A model generated the notes under the pieces. It did no database searches. It was not told where the DNA came from and saw only the letters and a program-made list of their open reading frames with translations. The position numbers and the translations under genes are program-made. DNA of 64,000 nucleotides from Amylostereum areolatum. Taxonomy: Eukaryota > Basidiomycota > Agaricomycetes > Russulales > Stereaceae. The stretch is from assembly GCA_012932865.1 (NCBI GenBank), contig SAXG01000009.1, forward strand, positions 791,163 to 855,162. The letters are read 5' to 3'. The first letter of the stretch is position 1. Every line of letters begins with the position of its first letter. This document shows, one piece after another, positions 52,408 through 64,000 of this stretch.

Positions 52408-54398
52408 TCATGACACAACTGCCGCATTATCCTCTTCCCTCGTCACCTCCTGCGTTGCCTGCACCGGGCCAGGTGAGGCGACCGCCTGCGCGCTCTTCTC
52501 GCCAAAGTCTTCGGGTACTATGCGTTGCATCTCCCGCACGAAGCTCGTCCCCCAGAACGCGGCCGAGTACTTGTTCACGTACTTGTACAGCTTGCGGTGG
52601 TTTTCCGCGCGTACGTCCGCGGGCATCGTCACGGCCTCGTGGATCGCGTCGGCGACCTGCTGTGAGTCCCATGGGTTGACGACGAGCGAGCCGTTGAGGG
52701 ATTGGGCTGCCCCTGCAAATTCGGAGAGGATCATGACGCCTTGGCGAGCTTGTTGGCAAGCGATGTATTCGTAGGAGACCTGGTAAGACGCAAGGGTCAG
52801 CCTCGCGAAAATGACGGATCAAAAGAGGGAAAGGGGAGGGGACGAGCAGGGTGCACATGTATGCACGAAAATCCAAATGCACACAAGAAAGGAAAGGATA
52901 AAAAGACATACCAAGTTCATCCCATCGCGGGTACTTGACACGAGACATACGTCGCTGACAGCATACAACGCGCAAAGCTCGTCAAACGGCAACGACTTGT
53001 GCATGAAGTGAATCGGCATGAATTCGACGGTACCGAACCGGCCGTTGATGCGCCCCACGAGCTCGTTCACGGTCGCGCGCAGGTTCTGGTATTCTTCCAC
53101 ATCCTGACGCGATGGTACGGCGAGTTGGGCAAGAACGACCTGACAACGACGCGTCAGAGATCAAACAGAACATGTGGAAACGTGGACGGCGCACCTTGCC
53201 GATCCACTCGGGGTGTTGAGTAAGGAACAGCTCGAGCGCGTGGAGCTTCTGGGGGACACCCTTGATGTAGTCCAGACGGTCCACGCCGACGATGACCTTG
53301 ACGCCGTTGAACCTCTGTTCGAGGGCGGCGATGCGCTTCTGCACGCTCTCCTTCTTCAGATTCTGTGCAAGTGAACTATCGCGTCAGCGGGACATCTTCG
53401 GGATATCAGGGGCAGAGAACGCACATCGGTGAAAGACGTGGGATCGATACCGATGGGGAAGGTGCCGACGTGGGCGAGACGACCGTCGAATTCGACGCCG
53501 TTCGGCATGGTGGGAAGGCCGAGAATACGGGTACACGAAGACAGGAAGTGCCGGGCGTAGTCATAGGTGTGAAACCCAATGAGATCGGAATACAGCACGC
53601 CTAGGAGGATCTCGCGGCGAACGGGTAGAATCCTGGGATGATGGATATATGAGTATATGCGCGCGCGCAGTCCCCCGTGACGATGGCGCACCTGTAAATC
53701 TCGCTGGAGGGGAAAGGTGTATGGAGGAAGTACCCGATCTTGACACCGGGGATGGTAACATCTCCACCCGCAGAGGAAAGGTCCTCCTCGACGTTCACGC
53801 CATCCGTGATCTTCTCGAGCTCGGCCTTGGTGTACTCGGGCATTTCGGAAGAGGCGGTGACGAGCCCGCGGAGGAACATGGGAAGGAGCATGAGATGGTA
53901 GTCCTGGACCCAGACCATGGAGCCTGGACGGATCTGTTGGCGCACGACCTGAGCGAACGCGAGGTTCGCCTGACGATACGCGAGCCAGTTCTCCTCGTCG
54001 AAGTTCATCTCTCCGGGGTGGTAATGGAAAAGCGGCCAGAGGATGGAGTTGGAAAAGCCGTTGTAGTGCCTGTCGGCGACGTCGTCGTCGAGGTAGACGG
54101 CCTGGCATGAGTACTCCTCCGCGAGACGCTTGTCGACGATCGCGCGCTCCTTGGGAGGGATGTAGAAGCCGGGCCAGCCGATCCAGGTGAAGGACATGGA
54201 CTTTTTTGTGCCGGAAAGGGCGGAGACGAGGCCGCCGGAGGACATCTTGAAGTGGTACTCTCCCGAGGCATCTTTGGAGATGGTGACGGGAAGACGGTTG
54301 GAGACGACGATGAGATGTTGGTCTTCCTTGCTTCCGGCGAGGGTGGGGAGGGAGGTGTCGGAGAGGGAGGGTGTGGGGGCGGGTGTGGGCTCTGGCAT
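52408..54398 (-). CDS. TPS1: Trehalose-6-phosphate synthase, GT20 family
   Basis: UDP-glucose:glucose-6-phosphate glucosyltransferase, first step of trehalose synthesis in the cytosol. Exons starting MPEPTPAPTPSLSDTSLPTL (54398) give LIVVSNRLPVTISKD (donor loop), GLVSALSGTKKSMSFTWIGW, FSNSILWPLFHYHPGEMNF, MVWVQDYHLMLLPMFLR (acceptor-site Tyr/His), KIGYFLHTPFPSSEIYR, then REILLGVLYSDLIGFHTYDY, VIVGVDRLDYIKGVPQKLHA (UDP-glucose Arg/Lys site), FMHKSLPFDELCALYAVSDV and CLVSSTRDGMNLV joined to SYEYIACQQ, SEFAGAAQSLNGSLVVNPWD. It ends TREEDNAAVVS, with the stop ending at 52408. About 530 residues, usual for fungal Tps1; no Tps2-type phosphatase domain. Catalytic residues are intact. A run rich in AGGGG/GGGGA lies about 90 bp upstream of the start (near 54475-54490), resembling stress-response elements, as expected for a trehalose gene. 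Confidence 0.93.
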
Positions 54399-55412
54399 GG
54401 CTGCGGGGCGGGGCGCGGGGAGCGGGGAGATGATGGGGAAGAAGAGGAGACGAGGGTATAAATAAGGAGGAATTGAAGAGGGGGAGGGCCTGGGGGTTAT
54501 CAGATGAAGGGAGGAGGAACAAGGAGAGAAACGGACGAGCGGACGACGGACGACGCCTCGCCGTTGAGCTCACACTTTTCGGACGGCCCTCATCCATGAC
54601 GTCGGTCCTCGTCCTCGTCGCTCATCGCCTCATCCGACATTTCCAGCGCCCGTTCAGCCCTCTCCATTCTCTTCCATTGTCCCCACTGTCGCTGCTGCCA
54701 GAACCTTCTCGAGATCGCTGACGATGTGGAGGAAAAGGAAACATCGCGTCCGGCCCGAGATGCTGCACAGATCTTGCGACGGAAGCCGACGAAGGCCCGC
54801 CCCTGCCCGCCCCCAGCTCTTCTCAACCTTATTCGGTCCTTCTGTCCACCACAAGGCTCTCAGCTCCTCCCTTTCCTTTACCCCATGACCCGGTCTTATA
54901 GCATATTCACGTACCGGCTGAAAGATATTATAAATTCTGTCACTCATACGTAGCCGGACACTTCGCAGGAGTGATCATATACATAGCCCACCTTGCACGT
55001 CCTCGGGTCGCGGCATAATACGCGGGGCCCCCTCCTTCGACTCGGCGACTCGGCGTATTTGCGCACGTTCATCGAAGTCGTGGTTCTTTACCACAATTGA
55101 CCACCCTGAATGTAGACCGCACAGCGAAATCTTCTTGGTCTTCAGCTCAAAAGGTGATCCAAAGTCCCAAGATCATTCGGTCGGGATGATGCGGGTCCAG
55201 CTGGGGTTGAGGGCATTCGTCTCGCGCATGTGCTTTCCACCTGCGCAAGAACCGCCGGTCGCGCCCTATCGCAGTGGTTGATACCCCTCGGGCCCTCAGA
55301 AAAAATAGCAGTGCAAGTGGGAATTCCCATTATCATGACGACGACATGACTACAGAGGTAAAAACATGATGTCATCCCAAGCAAGGGAGCGCTCTTTTCG
55401 AGATGCAGACGT
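54399..55412. other. 1.0 kb intergenic region between TPS1 and P0
   Basis: The first ~0.3 kb is the TPS1 promoter (minus strand). The rest shows no supported gene, only frames of low-complexity or Arg-rich character. It ends with the P0 3' end at 55413. The minus-strand frames at 54590-54947 overlap each other and resemble no family I know. Confidence 0.4.
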
Positions 55413-56649
55413 TTAGTCGAAGAGACCGAAGCCCTGGAGGAATAGGTCAGTGATCTGGACAGACAGAAACAGACGGTCAAATGACGAACCATGTCACCCT
55501 CAGATTCTTCCTCCTCTTCCTCCTTCTTCTCCTCGGCGGCAGGCGCAGCCTCGGTGGCAGCAGCAGCAGCGGGGGCAACGGCAGCAGCGAAGGCCTCAGG
55601 GTTGGCGAGGAACTCCTTGGCCTGCGAGTAAAAAAAATCAGCCATCCGGTCCCCAATAAGATGGCAATGGCGAAGGGAAATAATCCTCAGTAAAGTGTAC
55701 TCTACAGCCGTCTTTGGGACGTCCAGTATTTTCAGTGTGTGAATAAAAAGCATCGTCGGATGAAACAATAGAAATTGCGGAAACAAAAGTAGGAGAGAGC
55801 AGGGCTTACCTTCTCAGCACCCTCGAACGAGTACTCAGTCACCAGAGCAATGGCGATCAAGTTCTTGTACGAGTTGACGAGCGAGTGGGTAACGGACACG
55901 ATCGTGGGGTAGTTGAGAGCCAGTGAGATGGCCGCGATGGTCTTGATACCAGACGTGAAACGGTCGATGAGGGTCTCGGTGCTGACGTCGAGGACATCGG
56001 GAGAGAACACGTTGCCCTGGTCGAATATTTGCACGACGGACATCCCGTACGTGAACGGCGAGACGTTCAACATGTTGAGCAACGTCGCCTCGGAAGTACC
56101 AACACGCGAGCCGGCGACGACAACCTGGACATCACAGACGATTTCGATCGTACCACGCGCGATCTTGGTCGGGATACCGAGGGCCTGGAAGAAGGAGGTC
56201 TTTCCGGGCTCCATGCCGGTGTTGCCAGCGGGGATGAAGACGTCCTTGGGGGCGAAAGCACCGGCACGGGCAGGGGCAGCGACCTTGTTGGCGATGATGA
56301 TGTCGCGGATTTCAGCGAGATCCATCCCAGTAAAGACGAAGCCGATGTTGCCTTTGACGTGAGGGAGGAGACGCTCGAGGGTCGGGTTCTCCGAGATGAT
56401 GGAACGCAGAGCACGGCGGACCATGGTGTTCTTGCCCATGAGGACGACACCCTTGCCACGGAGGGCGACACGGATCTGATGCATCTGGTTGGAACCGACG
56501 TTGTCGACATTGACCAAGAAGATGGACGCTGGAAAAGAAATGCGTTAGGGATGTGAAGTGTATGTGCTCGAGCGTAACGCACGGTATTTGTTGATGAGCT
56601 CCTTGAGCTTCACAAAGTAAGCCTCCTTGTCTGAGCGAGAGGCACCCAT
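55413..56649 (-). CDS. RPP0: 60S acidic ribosomal protein P0
   Basis: Stalk-base protein of the large ribosomal subunit; binds 28S rRNA and carries P1/P2. Exons from [20 protein letters not shown] (56649) join to [80 protein letters not shown] and [20 protein letters not shown], then (after an intron at about 55627-55808) [20 protein letters not shown] and the acidic tail [19 protein letters not shown] at 55413-55415. The terminal GFGLFD is the conserved stalk signature and is reached by an intron just before it (about 55434-55492). Length is about 310, normal for the family. High expression is expected. Confidence 0.95.
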
Positions 56650-57105
56650 TGTTGTAGATTTTTGTGGTTCTGGAAATTGTAGATGAGGCGATTGTAGGTG
56701 AGACAATAACAGAGTTGGCAAGATCGCACTGACGAGAGAAAAAAAGCTATTTGCTACAGTGATTTGTGAGTGGTACCGAGCGCCTCCCTATTGACCTCTG
56801 GGTACAGTCAGAGAAATTCCAGAAAACCCTTGGAATATATTCACCTTGGTGCCAATGGATGTTTAAAGGCGACTGGTTATGCGAGGATGATGATGGTTGT
56901 GCGAGAGCGGGAGCAGTTTTCCGCGTGCGGATGATTGAGAAAATAGAGTTCATGCAAGTCCGGATATTGCCGATCCCGGACCGAGAGGCCGCTAGCGCGC
57001 GCCTGTCTCACCGATTGGCCACGCGAACGCGCTCAAGCTTCAATCCGGCTACGACGCGTCAAGGGTAGTCTCCAGGTCTGCGTCGCCGTCTCCGTTTTCC
57101 TTGCA

Positions 57106-60100
57106 ATGGAATGTGGCGATGGAGATGGCCAATTATCCAAGTACTGGGTGGTCCTTCTGCAAGGTATGTGCTGCTACCGTTTCGTGCACCTCTCTATTGA
57201 GCGTTCCACGAGTTGTAGAATCACGGCGCATACTGTCGTCCGTAGAGTGCACACCCCTATCAGGGCTCCTTCAATAAACGCTGTCGGCGAAAGGTCTGAA
57301 CCATCCAGACCCAAAGCTTTGGGCAGGAACCACAACGCCGCTTCTGTGTCACCGACAGCCTTTCCGGCTTCTCCTCTACCATCCAACTTCACCGTATTGC
57401 GAAACCTCTTATGCACCAGCCACATTAATACCAAAAGGTCCTCGTCCTATTCCCCGCAAAATATACGTGCCCTCTATCTTTCATGCCCGAATGCATCCCA
57501 CGACCTCAGCCCTTCCCGCTTGAGCAATCTCATAGCGCTCTTCGGTACCCTGTCCCTCCCCAGACATGCCAATAATCTCCACACGGTCCTTTTGGGGAAG
57601 TACTTGGATAATAAAGCTCCAAGGTCCTGGTGGGGGTTCGTGCTGCACGTTATCCGAGACAAGAAGCGCGCAGGCAAGGCCTTGACCGAATCCGACCTGT
57701 ACTGGCTCGTAACGGCCAGGCTAGGGGAGGCCGGGATTAAAGATGTGGAAGTGGACCCCGGGAACAATGGTGCGTACGCGTTGGTCTATCCACATTTTTG
57801 CAAACTATGAACAGTGTTCTAGGTACATTGGCAACGGCAAGACGGATCTACACGCGTATCAAACTCGTCAAAGGACATGATGAGACGCATATACCTTATT
57901 TGCAGACGCTGCAGTCCTTGCGGCGATCCAGGGCAACAATAGAGCTTAGCGGATGGGTGTGCTTCCTCTTGAGCCGTCGATCGCCAGTACCATCCAGCGT
58001 ACAGGACTTCCTATGGACAGTCGTCCTCGACAAGAACCTACTACTGTTGAAAGTATCAACCCGACTGAAACTAACGCAACGGCTTCTCGACACACTTTCT
58101 CAGCGCATCCTCAGCGAGGCCCCTTCCCCAGCCGATTCCGGGCTACCCACGGCGTCGGACAGTGAAGTTGTGGATAACAAGGCCATAGACGCAGATCCAT
58201 CTTTTCCTGTCAATTCGACGGACCTTTTTCGCCAACTTTCTTTGGGCTTGTTCGGCAGAACATCGAATCCACGTACTCCCTCCCAGCTCGCTGTTCGCAG
58301 TTGGGCGACAGACCAAGTACAGGCCATGTTCACCCCTACCGTCGACGTGAACGCCCGTTGGCGCAACCTGCGCCTTCTCGCCTTGACCAACGCTCAAATT
58401 CTAACCTTCCCCACGATCGACTTTTCTCCAATACGTGGGCCCGGAAACCTCGATGTGGTAGACGTCAAAGTCGTCGCTGTACTCTCCATCATCGAGCGCA
58501 TAGCCAATGCCCACCGTCTGTCCCCGGAGCTATACAATTTTGTAAAGGCGCTTTGGCACATGTGGCAGGGGGCCATCCAGGAAGATCGTACAGTCCATCC
58601 GGCACTTATCCGACCCATTCTCATCTCCTTCCTCCGTCTTGCGTCCCACGCCCGCGACGATCAACTTCGGCAAGGTTGCCTTCACATTGCCAACACCGGA
58701 TTTTGGACCTTCGACCTGGGGGACGACTACGCACGGCGACAGGTACAACTCCTCGTTGCAGAGTACGTTGCTGCTTCGGCAGCGTGCGGTAGGACGGTAT
58801 GGGAGGAGATCCTGGACGCCCTCCCTCATTACGTTGCGTTCCCTCAATGGCACAGCATGCTTATTGGCCAGGCTCTAATGCGGCTTGCGCGAGTGGATGC
58901 CCAACGAGCTTGGGAGATGTACGACTTGTGGCATGGCCATTTGGAGTTACCAAAGGAGGTTGTGCCACGGCTGTGTTTGGAACTCCTACGAGGAAATCAA
59001 GTGGACCTCGCAATTCCGCTGCTCGCCCAGTGTACTTTTGAGGGGGTCACAGGCCGTAATTTCCTCGCAGATGCACTTTTCTCCCTAGCACGAAGGAAGA
59101 AGCGGTTCGTGGACGTGGAACTTTTGATGATCCTAGGCAAAGCACTGCTGGAGATGTCATCATCGCCTCTTCCTCTCCCCCTCTCTTACCGCGCCCGAAT
59201 ATCCTGGGCGTTGGTCACAATGGTCAGCTCTGGAGATGTCATCACAGCTATGGCCGTATTACGAAGCATCCAGGTCACACAACCGTCCTATCTACCCCCG
59301 CAGAGCATGTTCACCCTTCTCCGCGCTCTGCTTCATCACAGAGCATTCAAACAAGCGGCTCGATTGGTGCGGGAACAAAAGTTGGCGTACCCCAACAACG
59401 TCGCGTCGTGGCGCCGGACATTGCTCCTCCATCTCGTTACAAAGCGGGCGACGAATCTGTCCGCTCGGGTCGCGAAGACCTTCCATGACAAGTCCCTGGT
59501 CCACACGCTGGTTCGTCGATCGCGGTACGGTAAACACGCGACACATCCAACCAGTCTATCAGCTTTCCGCGTTCTGCAAAGCCTTAGACAACGGGGCGGT
59601 CCAGGCAAGAACGGGTTCCACTACGGTCTGCGCCTCATTTCTAAGACCCGTTCACACGCCGCAATTGAGGAAGTCTTCCGCACAACCGTGGAGTCTTCCA
59701 CCAAAAACTGTACGGCCGCAGGCAATGTCATTCTACATCGGTACACGACTGCCAGAGGCGGCCGTACGAAACCCCTTCGCTCGCTCATACGGGCAGTGGA
59801 CACCTTGAGGCGGGAACGCAACTTCGTCCCTGATCACGTCACGACCAACATAATCCTCAAAGCCATACTGGGCCTTCCCTCGCGTTTACTCGACAGCGTC
59901 CAAACGCGCCGGTTGTTCGATACCCTTGTGAGTAAGGGATATCCAGCTGGCGCCCGATTCTCCATGGATAATCCGCCGTTCGGGACGAAGGGTGGAGTGG
60001 AGGGGATTGCTATATCCGGATACGACTTGCCGCCAATGGCGGGGACGATGTCGTTCGCAAGGCATTTACGGCCATTTTACAAGATGTTTGCCAAGGCGTT

Positions 60101-60239
60101 CTTTTGGAGGGGCGACGTGCTTGCCGCGAGGACTGTTGTTGGGATACTGAAGGAAGTTGAAGGAGAGATGGCGGCGGAACAGCGGCAGGGTTGGGTGAGA
60201 CAGGCGGTTCTGAGAAGGGCTGGACGTGGACCAAAGTGA
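57106..60239 (+). CDS. Large helical, probably mitochondrial protein (PPR-like)
   Basis: Main frame 57106-57773 joined by a 41 nt intron (57774-57814) to 57815-60239. The join NNGA to VLGTLATARRIYTRIKLVKG keeps phase; other acceptors introduce a stop. The N terminus (CYRFVHLSIERSTSCRITAH) is basic and Ser-rich, as in mitochondrial presequences. An early intron from GTATGT (57162) to TTGTAG (about 57220) is possible. The rest is leucine-rich and helical with weakly repeated ~35-residue units (e.g. SMFTLLRALLHHRAFKQAAR, MIGQALMRLARVDAQRAWEM, VTTNIILKAILGLPSRLLDS) that suggest a PPR- or TPR-like solenoid. About 1,000 residues; ends RAGRGPK with TGA at 60237-60239. Exact family not recognised; a mitochondrial RNA role is inference. 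Confidence 0.72.
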
Positions 60240-60810
60240 GGACGGAAATTTGCCTTGACGTAGGCCATGTTGGTGTATCATATTTGTGTGTGGTTGCACA
60301 GGTACATTTTCCCGAACTACGAGAAGTGGTCGTGTATGGGAACGTAGTACTTAAGTGGGCCTGTTCATTTGCTCGCTGAACATCCGGTTTGCGCAGACTC
60401 ATGTTCAAGCTTCAAGGCTGGACCAAGTACAACTTTCGGGTGGCCCCACTTTTATTACCCTTGGGTAATTTATCCTGACAGCGACTCCCAAGACACGCGT
60501 CGCCGTCCCACCCTGTGACTATCCGATCGTAGGTGGGGTCGGCACTTGAATGTTTATGTTCTGCACTACTTTATTGCTCCTCTTTACCTCTTTGCAATCA
60601 CGTTTACCATTGCCTCCTCTGTATACAGTCGACCTGGAAGGTCTGACAGCTGCTGGGATAAACGAAGCCCAAGAATATGTTCGAGAGGTGATTTGTCCTC
60701 GTCACCAGTTTATTATTATAGGAGAGTGCGGGAGCACATCCTGCTCGCGTTCTCTAGGGTATAGGTTGTTGTATAATAGTAAGCTAATCGTGTCCAGTCA
60801 ACCCAGTTCC
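60240..60810. other. 0.57 kb convergent intergenic region
   Basis: Between the large helical protein and CYP51. Frames at 60546-60984 are short and without known features; the longest runs antisense to the CYP51 3' end. I see no RNA gene or repeat. Confidence 0.4.
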
Positions 60811-62836
<2,026 letters not shown>

Positions 62837-63174
62837 GGTAACGAAGGGAGGGAAGAGAAACAAGAGGACTGAGCTCGTGTGGAACGGCTACGGCTGAAAG
62901 TGAATTATATACTCGGCCAACAAGAATCGAACGATTGTAGCGTGGGAACCTTCCTTCGACCCCGGCGACGCCCAGGCGGAGCCAGCTCTCCGCTTATGAG
63001 TCTACGACCCATATGGGCCCACATTGTGAAGAGCGTTTTGATGTTATGAAGCACACGGTGAGTAAGTATGTAGCGGTTCGAATGGGAGAAGTGATGGTAG
63101 TATTGAGTATGTAAGTTGCTACTAGGACTGTACGTCTACGCCACACAGTTTTGAGCCAGCGATGCTGCTACAGT
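62837..63174. promoter_or_regulatory. CYP51 promoter region and downstream spacer
   Basis: On the minus strand the region just upstream of the CYP51 start contains AGTATATAATTC (TATA-like, about 62904-62914) roughly 70 bp before the ATG. No clear sterol-regulatory motif was recognised. The remaining bases lead to the 3' end of the RNB gene at 63175. Confidence 0.4.
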
Positions 63175-64000
63175 CTACCGCTCATTGACGATGATGATCG
63201 GCCTCAAAGCAGTGGGAATTTTGTCGAGTTTGACCGCCACCTGTTCCCCCAAAGGAAGTTCTTTGGAACCAAAGTTTCGAACCAGAGTCCCAGTGAGACC
63301 CAACGTCGGAAGTTCTATGTCTTGTGCGTGTACGTTGAGCACCATGTTCGTCGTCTGGAGTCCAACAACCCGCCCGACCAGGTTTTGGAACGGATCTGGT
63401 CCTTCTATCCCTTCGTCACGCCGCTGCATCCACCGTTTGATGTACATGAACGCCCATTCCTTTTCATGCAGCCTCCCAGTCCGCTTGTGGATCAGCTCGC
63501 GCGCGTCCGCATCCACCGCCACCGCCTGCATCTTCTCAGCCGAAATCAAGGGTGGTGCGGAGGGATTCAGCAGTGCATGCTTGATCTGCCAGTGTGTGAC
63601 CAAATCGGGGTATCGTCTCATCGGAGACGTGGCCCTGGTATAGCCTACGCCTGAGGGAATAGCGAGCTGCCAATGACCTCCCGCCTCCAAGGAACTCGTC
63701 ACTTTAGGAATGACCATCTGACTCTGGTGGACGCGAACGGAGTCTACAACGCCGTTCTCGTCTCGTGTTGCGAGGATATCGGAAATGTCTTCCAGCCCAA
63801 CTGGGTCCTGAAGACATCGCCGAACGAGGGGTAACCCTCTTTCAAGGCCAAAGCGAGATGCAACCATACCGGCAATCACGGCACATTCTGCGACTATGCG
63901 CCTCGACCCCTGGCTTCCCTCCAGTAAAACTGTGGCAGTGTATGTCATGTCCGGGAAACCTTGGTATAGCGAAGGATGGGAAGAGACTCCAGGGGTGCTC
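63175..64000 (-). CDS. RNB-domain exoribonuclease (Dss1/MSU1-like), 3' part
   Basis: 3'-5' exoribonuclease of the RNase II family, closest in style to the mitochondrial degradosome enzyme Dss1. The window contains only the C-terminal part; the 5' end lies beyond 64000. Visible blocks are RIVAECAVIAGMVASRFGLE, LPLVRRCLQDPV, then the RNB core YTRATSPMRRYPDLVTHWQI (the RNB signature with the conserved SPxRRYxDLxxHxQ), followed by DARELIHKRTGRLHEKEWAF and the S1-like end VGLQTTNMVLNVHAQDIELP, ELPLGEQVAVKLDKIPTALR, ending IIIVNER with the stop ending at 63175. The final part is continuous without introns. The catalytic aspartates lie upstream, outside the window, so activity cannot be judged. Confidence 0.85.
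   Translation of the reverse strand, partial: STPGVSSHPSLYQGFPDMTYTATVLLEGSQGSRRIVAECAVIAGMVASRFGLERGLPLVRRCLQDPVGLEDISDILATRDENGVVDSVRVHQSQMVIPKVTSSLEAGGHWQLAIPSGVGYTRATSPMRRYPDLVTHWQIKHALLNPSAPPLISAEKMQAVAVDADARELIHKRTGRLHEKEWAFMYIKRWMQRRDEGIEGPDPFQNLVGRVVGLQTTNMVLNVHAQDIELPTLGLTGTLVRNFGSKELPLGEQVAVKLDKIPTALRPIIIVNER

Noticed and set aside
53356..54597. 413-codon minus-strand frame
   Set aside because: Mostly a wrong-frame reading of TPS1; only its last part coincides with a real TPS1 exon (REILLGVLYSDLIGFHTYDY).

Overview
The window is nuclear DNA from a filamentous basidiomycete fungus, most likely an Agaricomycete. The evidence is the dense 45-70 nt GT-AG introns, compact intergenic spaces, F-box proteins of agaricomycete type, a tRNA gene with a short intron, and two transposase lineages typical of these fungi (a Plavaka-type transposase and a KDZ-associated CxC protein). 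All gene models were read by eye from the frames and splice signals; exon edges may be a few bases off.

Layout. 1-2.4 kb: 3' part of telomerase reverse transcriptase (+). 2.7-11.8 kb: a PHO84-type phosphate:H+ symporter gene (-) split by a ~6.93 kb DNA transposon. The transposon carries a 1,072-codon Plavaka-like transposase (+) and a divergent DUF6532-like gene (-). 11.8-13.5 kb: no supported gene. 13.5-14.5 kb: lineage-specific protein (-). 15.1-15.9 kb: a 582 bp hAT-like MITE with an 8 bp target duplication, 52 bp from an intron-containing tRNA-Gly(GCC). 16-24.8 kb: membrane-anchored calcineurin-like phosphatase, a disordered coiled-coil protein, a tandem DUF427 protein and a cysteine-cluster protein, all (+). 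25.7-28.6 kb: RhoGEF-PH remnant and a B-type cyclin (-). 28.7-32.2 kb: unassigned coding fragments and a KDZ/CxC transposon gene (-). 32.8-38 kb: small HVA1/TUDOR-like gene, a DUF427 paralogue with an in-frame stop, a second member of the 14-kb protein family, and VPS51. 38-42 kb: a 1.47 kb direct tandem duplication. Its second copy is split by a 1,032 bp TA-flanked element, which itself contains a 504 bp MITE with 22 bp perfect TIRs and an 8 bp target duplication. 42-64 kb: conserved housekeeping genes: disordered nuclear protein, two F-box proteins, STK16-like kinase, zinc-finger basic protein, trehalose-6-phosphate synthase, ribosomal protein P0, a large probably mitochondrial protein, CYP51/ERG11 and the 3' part of a mitochondrial-type RNB exoribonuclease.

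There is no operon-like functional cluster. The main stories are mobile-element activity (one gene disrupted by a full-length element, one three-level nested insertion) and duplicated or decaying genes beside conserved core genes.
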